From positions 4,154,001-4,218,000 of the forward strand of contig NZ_CP045702.1 of the NCBI RefSeq assembly GCF_014216315.1: a stretch of DNA of 64,000 nt. The letters run 5' to 3'. Below, piece by piece: positions 24,798 to 33,511 of this stretch. This DNA is from Streptomyces finlayi. Its GTDB lineage: Bacteria > Actinomycetota > Actinomycetes > Streptomycetales > Streptomycetaceae. The notes under the pieces were generated by a model, which was not told the DNA's origin, searched no databases, and saw only the letters and a program-made list of their open reading frames with translations. Position 1 is the stretch's first letter; each line of letters starts with the position of its first letter. The position numbers were made by a program, and so were the translations under genes.

Positions 24798-25624
24798 GCG
24801 ACGCGGCGGCACTTCCCGGACAGCCGCGGGGCGGAGTCCTCTCCGGCCCCGCCACCCTCCGTACGGTCAACGTCCTCGCCCCGAACGCCTCGGCGATGAC
24901 CCTGGACGGGACCAACACCTGGATCGTGGCCGAGCCGGGTTCTGACCTGGCGGTCGTGATCGACCCCGGCCCGCTGGACGAGACCCACCTGCGGGCGGTG
25001 ATCGGCACCGTCGAGCGGGCCGGGCGACGTGTCGCGCTCACCCTCCTCACCCACGGCCACGCCGACCACGCCGAGGGCGCGGAACGCTTCGCCGAGCTGA
25101 CCCGTACGAAGGTGCGCGCCCTGGACGCGGCCCTGCGTCTGGGCGACGAGGGGCTGGGAGCGGGCGATGTGATCGCCACCGGCGGACTCGAACTGCGGGT
25201 GGTCCCGACCCCCGGGCACACCGCGGACTCGCTCTCGTTCCACCTGCCGGCCGACGGGGCGGTGCTCACCGGCGACACCGTCCTGGGGCGCGGTACGTCG
25301 ATGGTGGCGCACCCGGACGGGCGGCTGGGGGACTACCTCGACTCGCTGCGGCGGCTGCGCTCGCTGACGGTCGACGACGGCGTGCACACCGTCCTGCCGG
25401 GGCACGGTCCGGTCCTGGAGGACGCACAGGGGGCTCTGGAGTTCTACCTCGCCCACCGTGCGCACCGCCTGGCCCAGGTGGAGACGGCGGTGGAGTCCGG
25501 GCGCCGGGTGCCCTCCGACGTCGTGGCCCACGTGTACGCGGACGTGGACCGCTCGCTGTGGCCGGCGGCTGAACTGTCCGTACGGGCCCAGCTGGAGTAC
25601 CTGACCGAGCACGGACTGATCTAG
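24794..25624 (+). CDS. Metallo-beta-lactamase fold hydrolase
   Basis: The 276-residue protein has the metal-binding motif THGHADHAEG (about 85-94), PTPGHTADS, LTGDTVLG and the late His in LPGHGPV, in the order of glyoxalase II / LACTB2-like enzymes. A C-terminal helical extension (SDVVAHVYADVDRSLWPAA) is the LACTB2-type winged helix. The exact substrate is not evident. The GTG start overlaps the NUDIX stop. The stop codon TAG lies inside the left arm of a repeat element (25621-25786). Confidence 0.88.
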   Translation: MSDAAALPGQPRGGVLSGPATLRTVNVLAPNASAMTLDGTNTWIVAEPGSDLAVVIDPGPLDETHLRAVIGTVERAGRRVALTLLTHGHADHAEGAERFAELTRTKVRALDAALRLGDEGLGAGDVIATGGLELRVVPTPGHTADSLSFHLPADGAVLTGDTVLGRGTSMVAHPDGRLGDYLDSLRRLRSLTVDDGVHTVLPGHGPVLEDAQGALEFYLAHRAHRLAQVETAVESGRRVPSDVVAHVYADVDRSLWPAAELSVRAQLEYLTEHGLI

Positions 25625-25786
25625 GTCCTGTCTGGAGTTCCCCCGCGGCGTCGCGGCGTCCGGCACCGCCGCCTCCGGCGTTGTCGTCAGTCGCGAGGGC
25701 TCCGCCATCGCTCCCTCCTCCGCCTTGGATTCGACGGCACCGGACGCCGCTCCTTCTCCCGCGCTGGAACTCCAGACAGGACCTAG
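25621..25786. repeat. MITE-like 166-bp inverted-repeat element
   Basis: Perfect 21-bp terminal arms (25621-25641 and 25766-25786) begin CTAGGTCCTG and end CAGGACCTAG. The next 16 bases inward also pair with two mismatches (GCGGCGTCCGGCACCG with CGGCACCGGACGCCGC). Read on the minus strand it carries the phrase MAEPSRLTTTPEAAVPDAA, which I recall from dispersed Streptomyces repeats. There is no transposase. It overlaps the stop codon of the preceding gene and may act as its terminator. Confidence 0.75.
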
Positions 25787-25885
25787 GAATCGAGCAGCGG
25801 ATCCAGGGCCCGACCTACGGATGAGGGGCCGTACCGGCGGATCAGGGACCGGACGGGCCCCAGACCCCGCCGGGCGGCCCGGGAC

Positions 25886-25920
25886 GCCGAAGGGCCCCGC
25901 CGGTGGCGGGGCCCTTCGGC
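25886..25920. terminator. Terminator of crp
   Basis: A 16-bp stem (25886-25901 with 25905-25920) with a 3-base loop, 12 bases beyond the crp stop and positioned to serve both convergent genes. Confidence 0.85.
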
Positions 25921-25932
25921 AACATCACACGG

Positions 25933-26607
25933 TCAGCGGGACCGCTTCGCCAGCCGCTCCACGTCCAGCAGGATCACGGCGCGCGCCTCCAGGCGCAGCC
26001 AGCCGCGCCCCGCGAAGTCCGCGAGTGCCTTGTTGACCGTCTCCCGGGAGGCGCCGACCAACTGGGCCAGCTCTTCCTGGGTCAGGTCGTGCACGACGTG
26101 GATGCCCTCCTCCGACTGCACACCGAAGCGGCGCGACAGATCGAGGAGCGCACGGGCGACACGGCCCGGTACGTCGGAGAAGACCAGGTCGGACATCTGG
26201 TCGTTGGTCTTGCGCAGCCGCCGGGCGACAGCGCGCAGGAGCGCGGTGGCCACCTCGGGGCGGGCGTTCAGCCAGGGCTGGAGGTCGCCGTGGCCGAGGC
26301 CGAGCAGCTTGACCTCGGTGAGGGCCGTCGCCGTCGCCGTGCGCGGGCCCGGGTCGAAGAGCGACAGCTCTCCGATGAGCTCGCCGGGACCGAGGACGGC
26401 CAGCATGTTCTCGCGTCCGTCGGGGGAGGTGCGGTGGAGCTTCACCTTGCCCTCGGTGACCACGTACAGGCGGTCACCCGGGTCGCCCTCGTGGAACAGC
26501 GCGTCGCCGCGCGCGAGGGTCACCTCACTCATCGAGGCGCGGAGCTCCGCGGCCTGCTCATCATCGAGCGCCGCGAAAAGCGGGGCGCGCCGCAGAACGT
26601 CGTCCAC
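25933..26607 (-). CDS. crp: Crp/Fnr-family cAMP receptor protein
   Basis: The 224-residue protein has an N-terminal cyclic-nucleotide-binding barrel (GDALFHEGDPGDRLYVV; the GELIGELSLFDPGPRTATA phosphate-binding cassette) and a C-terminal winged helix (DLTQEELAQLVGASRETVNK). All expected cAMP-contact positions of the cassette (GE, RTATA) are present. The length and context (nth on one side, the MBL gene on the other) match Streptomyces Crp, which controls germination and secondary metabolism. Confidence 0.92.
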   Translation of the reverse strand: MDDVLRRAPLFAALDDEQAAELRASMSEVTLARGDALFHEGDPGDRLYVVTEGKVKLHRTSPDGRENMLAVLGPGELIGELSLFDPGPRTATATALTEVKLLGLGHGDLQPWLNARPEVATALLRAVARRLRKTNDQMSDLVFSDVPGRVARALLDLSRRFGVQSEEGIHVVHDLTQEELAQLVGASRETVNKALADFAGRGWLRLEARAVILLDVERLAKRSR

Positions 26608-26790
26608 GAGTTTTCTCCTTGTCGGCCTGTTCAGGGAACCGTGGTCCCCATGATGCCGGACGGTAAAACAGTGCGATCAATCACAAACCAGTTTGACGCA
26701 CGGGAGTGTCCGACCGAACGGCAGGGGGCGATTGAGGGCGGATGCCCAGTGATCGGGGCGGATGTCAGTGCCTGGCCCTAGGCTGGCCGG

Positions 26791-27795
26791 GTGTCCAGAA
26801 CGCCGGTGGGAGCGCAGGTTGAGGGGGCTGACGGGCTGCCGGAAGACCGTGGTTCCGCTGTGGGCGAACGGTCCACGCGGTACCCCCCAAATGCCATGAA
26901 ACACCCTGACGAGCCCACCGCGGGGAAGTTCGCGACGAAGGCTCCCAAGACGATGAAGGCGGCGAATCCGGTGAGTGCGGTCAAAACGGGCAAGGCGGTG
27001 AAGGCGGCCCACCCGGTCAAGACGGCGAAACCGGAGTCGCACCTCGCGATGGTGCGCCGCGCCCGCCGGATCAACCGTGAGCTCGCCGAGGTCTATCCGT
27101 ACGCCCATCCCGAGCTGGACTTCCGCAATCCCTTCGAGCTTCTCGTCGCCACGGTGCTCTCGGCGCAGACCACGGACCTGCGGGTCAACCAGACCACTCC
27201 CGCGCTGTTCGCCGCCTACCCGACGCCCGAGGACATGGCGGCGGCCGATCCGGAAGAACTGGAGGGGCTGATTCGGCCGACCGGCTTCTTCCGGGCCAAG
27301 GCCAAGTCGCTGATAGGGCTTTCGACCGCGATCCGGGACAGCTTCGACGGCGAGGTCCCCGGCCGGCTCGCCGATCTCGTCACGCTGCCCGGGGTGGGCC
27401 GCAAGACGGCCAACGTCGTCCTGGGCAACGCCTTCGGGGTCCCCGGCATCACGGTGGACACCCACTTCGGCCGACTGGTCCGGCGCTGGAAGTGGACTGA
27501 TGAGGAGGATCCGGTGAAGGTCGAGGCGGACGTGGCCGCGATCTTTCCCAAGAGCGAGTGGACGATGCTCTCGCACCGTGTGGTCTTCCACGGCCGCCGT
27601 GTCTGCCACTCCCGCAAGCCCGCCTGCGGTGCCTGCCCCATCGCGCCGCTCTGCCCTTCGTACGGGGAGGGCGAGACGGACCCGGAGAAGGCGAAGAAGC
27701 TGCTGAAGTACGAGATGGGCGGCTACCCGGGCCAGCGCCTCAGCCCCCCGCCCGACTACCCGGGCAAACCGGCACCGCCCCTCGGGGCCGAATGA
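26791..27795 (+). CDS. nth: Endonuclease III (base-excision repair glycosylase/lyase)
   Basis: The 334-residue protein has an 85-residue Lys/Ala-rich N-terminal extension. The glycosylase core follows: VATVLSAQTTD, the helix-hairpin-helix LPGVGRKTANVVLGN with the catalytic lysine, VDTHFGRLVRR with the catalytic aspartate, and a [4Fe-4S] cluster C-x(6)-C-x(2)-C-x(5)-C (CHSRKPACGACPIAPLC). It removes oxidised pyrimidines. The GTG at 26791 gives the long form; an ATG at 26896 (MKHPDEPT) is a plausible alternative. Confidence 0.93.
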   Translation: MSRTPVGAQVEGADGLPEDRGSAVGERSTRYPPNAMKHPDEPTAGKFATKAPKTMKAANPVSAVKTGKAVKAAHPVKTAKPESHLAMVRRARRINRELAEVYPYAHPELDFRNPFELLVATVLSAQTTDLRVNQTTPALFAAYPTPEDMAAADPEELEGLIRPTGFFRAKAKSLIGLSTAIRDSFDGEVPGRLADLVTLPGVGRKTANVVLGNAFGVPGITVDTHFGRLVRRWKWTDEEDPVKVEADVAAIFPKSEWTMLSHRVVFHGRRVCHSRKPACGACPIAPLCPSYGEGETDPEKAKKLLKYEMGGYPGQRLSPPPDYPGKPAPPLGAE

Positions 27796-27832
27796 GGGAC
27801 GGGCGCGGCCCGAGCCGTACGGAACCGAGCGG

Positions 27833-27871
27833 AATGGCCCCGGAACGAAATGGCCCCGGAACGAAATGGCC
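27833..27871. repeat. 16-bp tandem repeat before the CoA NUDIX gene
   Basis: AATGGCCCCGGAACGA occurs twice in a row with a third 7-base start, in the 109-base gap between nth and the NUDIX gene. Each unit could supply ATG or near-RBS signals, but none is in use. Confidence 0.8.
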
Positions 27872-27904
27872 GATGACAGGCGTTGTGAAACGAAGGGGGT
27901 GCAG

Positions 27905-28657
27905 ATGACGCACGCACAGGGCACGAGATCCGCTCCGATGCCGTCGTCGGGCGTGCCCGCCGAAGACGGTACGGGCGGGTCCGGCAGGGACGTCGTCCCC
28001 GTGACCACCGAGGGGCTGCCCGAATGGCTCGCCCCCGTCGCCCGCGCGGCGCGGACGGTGCGGCCCCGGCAGCTCAGCCGGTTCCTGCCGCCCGAGAGCG
28101 GTGCGGGCCGCCAGTCGGCCGTGCTGATCCTCTTCGGCGAGGGCGAACACGGCCCGGAGCTCCTCCTCATGGAGCGCTCGACCTCGCTGCGCTCCCACGC
28201 GGGCCAGGCGTCCTTCCCCGGCGGCGCGCTGGACCAGCAGGACGGTGACCCGGTTACGACAGGGCCGCTCAAGGCCGCGCTGCGGGAGGCCGAGGAGGAG
28301 ACGGGCCTCGATCCGCAGGGCGTCCAGCTCTTCGGCGTGCTGCCCCGGCTGTACATCCCGGTGAGCGACTTCGTGGTGACGCCCGTCCTCGGCTGGTGGC
28401 GGGAGCCGACCCCGGTCGGCGTCGTCGACCCGGCCGAGACCGCACGGGTGTTCACGGTCCCCGTGGCAGATCTCACGGATCCGGCCAACCGGGTGACCAC
28501 CGTCCACCCCAGCGGCCATCCGGGCCCGTCGTTCCTGGTCGGATCCGCTCTCGTCTGGGGATTCACGGCCGGTGTGATCGACCGGATCCTGCATTTCTCG
28601 GGCTGGGAGCGGCCCTGGGACGCGACCAGACAGGTGCCGCTCGACTGGCGCCCATGA
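27905..28657 (+). CDS. NUDIX hydrolase, CoA pyrophosphatase type
   Basis: The 250-residue protein has LLLMERSTSLRSHAGQASFP, the UPF0035 signature of CoA-pyrophosphatases, followed by GGALDQQD and the NUDIX core ALREAEEETGLD. It probably cleaves coenzyme A to phosphopantetheine and 3',5'-ADP. The ATG at 27905 has AAGGGGG upstream and is preferred over one at 27866. It is followed by the MarP-like protease on the same strand with a 99-base gap. Confidence 0.87.
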   Translation: MTHAQGTRSAPMPSSGVPAEDGTGGSGRDVVPVTTEGLPEWLAPVARAARTVRPRQLSRFLPPESGAGRQSAVLILFGEGEHGPELLLMERSTSLRSHAGQASFPGGALDQQDGDPVTTGPLKAALREAEEETGLDPQGVQLFGVLPRLYIPVSDFVVTPVLGWWREPTPVGVVDPAETARVFTVPVADLTDPANRVTTVHPSGHPGPSFLVGSALVWGFTAGVIDRILHFSGWERPWDATRQVPLDWRP

Positions 28658-28756
28658 CAGGCTGACTGCTCCATCCCGTGCTGCGCTGCTTTGGCCCGGC
28701 CCGGATCCCGTCGGACGGACGACGGGCCAGGTGACGAATCTGCGAGGCTAGAGACG

Positions 28757-29956
28757 GTGAACGTGCTGGACATCCTGCTGCTGGTCGGCGCCGTGTGGTT
28801 CGCGGTCATCGGCTACCGCCAGGGCTTCGTCGTCGGCATCCTGTCGGTGATCGGCTTTCTGGGCGGCGGACTCGTCGCCGTGTATCTGCTGCCGTTCATT
28901 TGGGACCAGGTGACCGACGGTTCGGAGGTCTCCTCCACGGCCGCCGTCGTCGCGGTCATCATCGTGATCGTGTGCGCCTCCGCGGGCCAGGCGTTCACGA
29001 CCCACCTGGGCAACAGACTCCGCCGGTACATCACGTGGTCGCCCGCACGCGCCCTGGACGCCACCGGCGGCTCCCTGGTCAACGTGGTGGCGATGCTCCT
29101 GGTCGCCTGGCTGATCGGCTCCGCCCTGGCCGGCACGTCACTGCCGACTCTCGGCAAGGAGGTCCGGAGCTCGAAGGTCCTCCTCGGCGTCTCACGTGTG
29201 ATGCCCGATCAGGCGTCCACGTGGTTCACGGACTTCTCCTCGGTCCTCGCGCAGAACGGCTTCCCGCAGGTCTTCAGCCCGTTCGCCAACGAGCCCATCA
29301 CCGAGGTCCAGGCCCCGGACCCGGCCCTCGCGGGCAGCCCCGTCGCCGCCCGCGCCATGAAGTCCATCGTCAAGGTGGAGGGCATGGCTCCGGGCTGCGG
29401 CAAGCTCCTCGAGGGCACCGGCTTCGTCTTCGCCGACCGCAGGGTCATGACCAACGCCCATGTAGTCGGCGGAGTCGACGAGCCGACCGTCCAGATCGGC
29501 GGCCAGGGGCGGTTGTACGACGCGACGGTCGTCCTCTACGACTGGGAGCGCGACATCGCCGTACTGGACGTGCCGGACCTCGGAGCCAAGCCCCTGCGCT
29601 TCACCGACCGCGACGCGGAGACCGGCGACGGCGCCATCGTCGCGGGCTTCCCGGGGGGCGGAGACTACGACGTACGTTCCGCGCGGGTCCGCGGACGCAT
29701 CGACGCCGACGGCCCGGACATCTACCACCGGGGCACCGTCCGCCGCGATGTGTACTCGCTGTACACGACCGTGCGGCAGGGCAACTCCGGTGGCCCGCTG
29801 CTCACTCCGGACGGAAGCGTGTACGGAGTGGTGTTCGCCAGGTCCCTCGACGACCCGGACACCGGCTACGCGCTGTCGGTCGACGAGATCCGCCAGGACA
29901 TCGAGCGCGGTCGCACCGCGAACCAGCAGGTCGACAGTCAGAGCTGCGCGCTCTAG
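28757..29956 (+). CDS. MarP-like membrane serine protease
   Basis: The 399-residue protein has four N-terminal membrane helices (CvpA-like, about 3-125) followed by an extracytoplasmic trypsin-like protease with the triad H235 (TNAHVV), D266 (RDIAVLD) and S344 (QGNSGGPL). This is the layout of mycobacterial MarP, needed for acid resistance. Two cysteines flank the protease, C214 and the C in QSCAL at the very end, as in MarP where a disulfide controls activity. The GTG start is placed at the first codon of VNVLDILLLVG. Confidence 0.88.
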   Translation: MNVLDILLLVGAVWFAVIGYRQGFVVGILSVIGFLGGGLVAVYLLPFIWDQVTDGSEVSSTAAVVAVIIVIVCASAGQAFTTHLGNRLRRYITWSPARALDATGGSLVNVVAMLLVAWLIGSALAGTSLPTLGKEVRSSKVLLGVSRVMPDQASTWFTDFSSVLAQNGFPQVFSPFANEPITEVQAPDPALAGSPVAARAMKSIVKVEGMAPGCGKLLEGTGFVFADRRVMTNAHVVGGVDEPTVQIGGQGRLYDATVVLYDWERDIAVLDVPDLGAKPLRFTDRDAETGDGAIVAGFPGGGDYDVRSARVRGRIDADGPDIYHRGTVRRDVYSLYTTVRQGNSGGPLLTPDGSVYGVVFARSLDDPDTGYALSVDEIRQDIERGRTANQQVDSQSCAL

Positions 29957-29975
29957 ACGGGGTGTGCCGGACAGG

Positions 29976-30007
29976 CCCTGGGGCCTCTCTTGCGAGAGGC
30001 CCCAGGG
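29976..30007 (+). terminator. Terminator after the MarP-like gene
   Basis: A perfect 14-bp stem (29976-29989 with 29994-30007) with a TTGC loop, 19 bases after the stop. Confidence 0.85.
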
Positions 30008-30033
30008 GACTGCGGGTTCCGTCGGAAGAAGGT

Positions 30034-30063
30034 GGCTGCGTCATCCACGGGGATGACGCAGCC
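30034..30063. terminator. Second hairpin downstream
   Basis: GGCTGCGTCATCC pairs with GGATGACGCAGCC across an ACGG loop. The 286 bases that follow hold no gene I can support. Confidence 0.65.
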
Positions 30064-30291
30064 GCGCCGAGACCCAGCGGGCCCGGCGGCGGAGGATGCG
30101 CGGAATACCAAGCTGGGGATCATGAAAATCATGCACTTCGTGCACCCGGCCCTGTGGGCCGCCCCCCTCGTGAGTGCTCGGACCGACCATCGCGGTCGAG
30201 CGGCGGTTGCGTGCTGCGTCACCGAAGTCGTGCGTCCAGCCCATACCCCGACGTCTGCCCGTCACCCAAGGTCGGTAATCGTGCGAGAGTC

Positions 30292-30323
30292 AGCCAATTG
30301 GCCTATGCGGCAGGCAATTGGCT
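30292..30323 (-). repeat. Inverted repeat beyond the hydrolase stop
   Basis: AGCCAATTG and CAATTGGCT lie 14 bases apart, 27 bases past the end of the alpha/beta hydrolase gene. It may be its terminator. Confidence 0.45.
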
Positions 30324-30349
30324 GTTCGTCGCACACGTGTGCTCCAGGG

Positions 30350-31327
30350 CTAGCGGTCGGGCTCGGGGTCCTTGAGCCAGTTGACGAGTTCGGTCGAGAA
30401 CCCCACCGGGTCCTCCTCGTGGGGGAAGTGCCCCAGACCGTCGAAAAGTCGCCAACGGTACGGCGCTTCCACGTACTCGCCCGAGCCCGCGGAGCTCCGC
30501 GTACGGATCGCCGGATCGAGTGACCCGTGCAGATGCAGGGTCGGTACACGCACCGGCCGCTTCATCCGCCGGTTGAACTGGACGCCGTCCGGCCGGGCCA
30601 TGGACCGCACCATCCAGCGGTACGGCTCGATCGAGCAGTGGGCCGTCGACGGGATCGTCATCGCGCGCCGGTAGACGTCCAGAACCTCGTCGTCGGGGAA
30701 GTCCGCGACACCCGGCCCCGCCCAGTCCCTGATCAGTTGGCCCACGAGGGCCGCGTCGTCCGCGACGAGCGCGCGCTCCGGCAGCCACGGCCGCTGGACC
30801 CCCCAGACGTACGAGCCGGCCCGGGACTGCGAGAAGTCGGAGAGCATCGCCGAGCGCCAGCGGCGCGGGTGCGGCATCGAGGACACCACCAGGCGCCGGA
30901 CCAGCTTCGGACGCATCACGGCGGCGGTCCAGGCGAGATAGCCACCCAGGTCGTGGCCGACCAGCGCGGCGTCCGGCTCGCCGAGCGAGCGGATCACGCC
31001 GGTGACGTCGAGGGCCAGGTTGGCCGGGTCGTACCCCCGGGGGGTGCGGTCGCTGCCGCCGACCCCTCGCAGGTCCATGGCCACCGCCCGGAATCCGGCG
31101 TCGGCCAGCGCGGTCATCTGGTGGCGCCACGTCCACCAGAACTGCGGGAAGCCGTGCAGCAGGAGTACCAGGGGCCCGTCGCCCAGCTCGGCGATGTGGA
31201 AGCGCGCGCCGTTGGCAGCCACGTCCCGGTGGGTCCATGGGCCGTCGAGGCGTACGGGGCTGCCGGGACCGGCCGGGCCCAGGGGGCTCGCTGCCGGACC
31301 GGACGCACGGAAATCGGGGAGCGTCAT
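30350..31327 (-). CDS. Alpha/beta hydrolase (epoxide-hydrolase-like)
   Basis: The 325-residue protein has the oxyanion-hole motif LLLHGFPQFWWTW, the nucleophile elbow GHDLGG with Asp126 and a late catalytic histidine in LGHFPHEE. An Asp nucleophile and an HGFP motif are characteristic of epoxide hydrolases and haloalkane dehalogenases rather than serine esterases. The substrate is unknown. Its ATG overlaps the stop of the holin-like gene by 4 bases. Confidence 0.87.
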   Translation of the reverse strand: MTLPDFRASGPAASPLGPAGPGSPVRLDGPWTHRDVAANGARFHIAELGDGPLVLLLHGFPQFWWTWRHQMTALADAGFRAVAMDLRGVGGSDRTPRGYDPANLALDVTGVIRSLGEPDAALVGHDLGGYLAWTAAVMRPKLVRRLVVSSMPHPRRWRSAMLSDFSQSRAGSYVWGVQRPWLPERALVADDAALVGQLIRDWAGPGVADFPDDEVLDVYRRAMTIPSTAHCSIEPYRWMVRSMARPDGVQFNRRMKRPVRVPTLHLHGSLDPAIRTRSSAGSGEYVEAPYRWRLFDGLGHFPHEEDPVGFSTELVNWLKDPEPDR

Positions 31328-31854
31328 GTGGACGAGCGTGCCACAGCGGACGCCTTGTCCTGGACCGGGCGACTTGCGGTGGCCTTGTCCGCCAGGGTGC
31401 TGCCCTTCGTCGTGACGGCCGTGCCGGGCAGGACCGAGCGGCGGGGGTGAGGCTTGACTCCCTGGAGGACGGCGGCGGTCTGCTTGGCCGAGGCGATGGA
31501 CTTCTCCGGCGGCTTGACCTTCTTGAACTTGGCCAGGCCGAACAGCGCCAGCAGGGCTCCCAGCAGGATGAACGCACCGCCCACGATCAGGAACGACCAG
31601 GCGAGGCCGAGGCCCAGGTTATGGATTCCGTAAGCCGCCGCGAAGCTCAGCACCGGGAGCGAGAACAGAAACAGCACAGCCGTGACGATGAACGACACGC
31701 TGCCGATGACGCCGCGCTTCACGTCCTGACGTACTTCCGCCTTGGCCAGTGCGATCTCGTCGTGTACCAGTGCCGACATCTCGGCCGTCGCCGAAGCGAC
31801 CAGCTGTCCGAGACTGCGGTCGCCGTTGCCCGCGTAGTTGCCGGGGTCGCTCAT
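31324..31854 (-). CDS. Phage-holin-family (DUF1469-type) membrane protein
   Basis: The 176-residue protein has an amphipathic start (LGQLVASATAEMSALVHDEI), two membrane helices (SVSFIVTAVLFLFSLPVL and the segment ending LALFGLAKF) and a basic tail. It is a common actinobacterial family called phage holin family protein by homology only; lysis is not implied. It is translationally coupled to the hydrolase and lies 39 bases downstream of nhaA. Confidence 0.82.
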   Translation of the reverse strand: MSDPGNYAGNGDRSLGQLVASATAEMSALVHDEIALAKAEVRQDVKRGVIGSVSFIVTAVLFLFSLPVLSFAAAYGIHNLGLGLAWSFLIVGGAFILLGALLALFGLAKFKKVKPPEKSIASAKQTAAVLQGVKPHPRRSVLPGTAVTTKGSTLADKATASRPVQDKASAVARSST

Positions 31855-31893
31855 CCCTGACTCCCTCTCCTCTTCAACACATCCGGTGTCAGA

Positions 31894-33300
31894 TCATGCC
31901 GGACTGTCCGGCTCGCTGCTCGCTGCCCCCGCCGCTCGGGCCAGGCGGCGATGCTCGGCGGCCTTCTTCTCGAGCATCGCGGCCATCCGGAGGTGGTACT
32001 CCGGGTCGTCCTGCTCGTAGACGTCCGGGACGCCGTCCTGGTCCTCGTCGAGCTCCTCGGCGTCGAACAGCGCCTTGTACCGACGTACCCGCAATTTGAG
32101 CAGTACACCGGAGAGTACGGCCGCGACCAGGGATCCGATGAGTACGGCGGCCTTGATCTCATTCACCATCTCACCCTCGCCCTCGAACGCGAGTTCCCCG
32201 ATGAGCAGGGAAACGGTGAAGCCGATACCGGCGAGCGAGGCGACGGCGAAGAGATCCGCCCAGGCCAGGTCCTTGTTGAGCTCCGCCTTGGTGAAGCGGG
32301 CGGCGAGCCAGGTGCCGCCGAAGATGCCCACGGTCTTGCCGACGACGAGACCGAGGACGACGCCGAGCGTTTCGGGCCGGGTGAAGACGCCGGCGATCGC
32401 GTCGCCCTGGAGGGAGACGCCCGCGGAGAACAACGCGAACAGCGGGACGGCGAAACCGGCGGACAGCGGGCGCACAAGGTGCTCGATGTGCTCCCCCGGG
32501 GAGTACGCCTCGCCGTCACGCACGGTGCAGCGCAGCATCAGACCCATGGCGACACCGGCGATGGTCGCGTGGACGCCGCTGTTGTACATCAGCCCCCAGA
32601 TGACCAGGGCCAGCGGTACGTAGACGTACCAGCCCCTGATCCCGGCGCGCAGCAGGAAGTAGAAGACCACCAGGCCGACCACTGCTCCGCCGAGCGCCAT
32701 GAAGTCGATGCTGTCGGTGAAGAAGACCGCGATGATCATGATCGCGAAGAGGTCGTCGACCACGGCGAGGGTGAGCAGGAACGCACGCAGGGCGGAGGGC
32801 AGCGAGGTGCCGATGACCGCGAGGACGGCGAGTGCGAACGCGATGTCGGTGGCGGTGGGGACCGCCCAGCCGGCCATGGAACCGTCACCGACGAGCGCGG
32901 TCAGGGCGTAGACGAGGGCGGGGACGGCCATACCGCAGAGCGCGGCGATCACCGGCAGGGCGGCAGCCTTGGGATCCTTCAGTTCACCCGCGACCAGTTC
33001 GCGCTTGAGCTCGACACCGGCGACGAAGAAGAAGACGGCGAGAAGGCCGTCGGCGGCCCAGTGGGCCACGGAGAGGTTCAGTCCCAGGAATTCGGGGCCG
33101 AAGTGGAAGTGGCTGACCGACTCGTAGCTCGCCCCGAAGGTGTTCGCCCAGATCAGTGCGGCGACGGAGGCGACCAGCAGGATGATGCCGCCGACCGTCT
33201 CGGTGCGCAGTGCCTCGGCGACGTAGTTCCGCTCGGGAAGGGGGAGGCGTCCGAGGACGGTACGACGGGGGGCGGGCGGGGTGGGAGTGGGCGCGGCCAC
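31894..33300 (-). CDS. nhaA: Na+/H+ antiporter NhaA
   Basis: The 468-residue inner-membrane antiporter has the two adjacent aspartates of the ion site in LAVVDDLFAIMI and the conserved VPTATDIAFALAV and FFVAGVELKRE. The C-terminus carries a charged tail (EDQDGVPDVYEQDDPEYH). The start is set at the GTG at 33300 with GGAGG 8 bases upstream; the longer frame to 33372 has no ribosome site. It exports Na+ in exchange for protons. Confidence 0.93.
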   Translation of the reverse strand: MAAPTPTPPAPRRTVLGRLPLPERNYVAEALRTETVGGIILLVASVAALIWANTFGASYESVSHFHFGPEFLGLNLSVAHWAADGLLAVFFFVAGVELKRELVAGELKDPKAAALPVIAALCGMAVPALVYALTALVGDGSMAGWAVPTATDIAFALAVLAVIGTSLPSALRAFLLTLAVVDDLFAIMIIAVFFTDSIDFMALGGAVVGLVVFYFLLRAGIRGWYVYVPLALVIWGLMYNSGVHATIAGVAMGLMLRCTVRDGEAYSPGEHIEHLVRPLSAGFAVPLFALFSAGVSLQGDAIAGVFTRPETLGVVLGLVVGKTVGIFGGTWLAARFTKAELNKDLAWADLFAVASLAGIGFTVSLLIGELAFEGEGEMVNEIKAAVLIGSLVAAVLSGVLLKLRVRRYKALFDAEELDEDQDGVPDVYEQDDPEYHLRMAAMLEKKAAEHRRLARAAGAASSEPDSPA

Positions 33301-33462
33301 GGTGGAGACCTCCGGGTCGGTACGGCAGCGGGGCATGGCTGTAGCACTTGCCGACCAGACTTCCCGGCGCACCTGATGGAGATTTCTGATGATGTTGTTG
33401 ACGAAGGCACCACTGTACCTGGGGGCACTCGGAGCCGTATCGAACGATCTTCACACTAAACG

Positions 33463-33497
33463 CTCGAGGGGCACTCGGCTCGTTGCCGGGTGCCCCT
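33463..33497 (-). terminator. Terminator of acs
   Basis: A 15-bp stem (33463-33477 with 33483-33497, one G-T pair) lies 15 bases beyond the acs stop. Confidence 0.8.
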
Positions 33498-33511
33498 CGT
33501 CGCAGTGGCTG

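Noticed and set aside
26677..28809. 710-codon minus-strand open frame
   Set aside because: It is antisense to nth and the CoA-type NUDIX gene, both of which show full active-site motifs.
30121..30523. Plus-strand frame beginning MKIMHFVHPALW after the MarP gene
   Set aside because: No ribosome site, composition changes after 40 codons and it runs antisense into the hydrolase gene.
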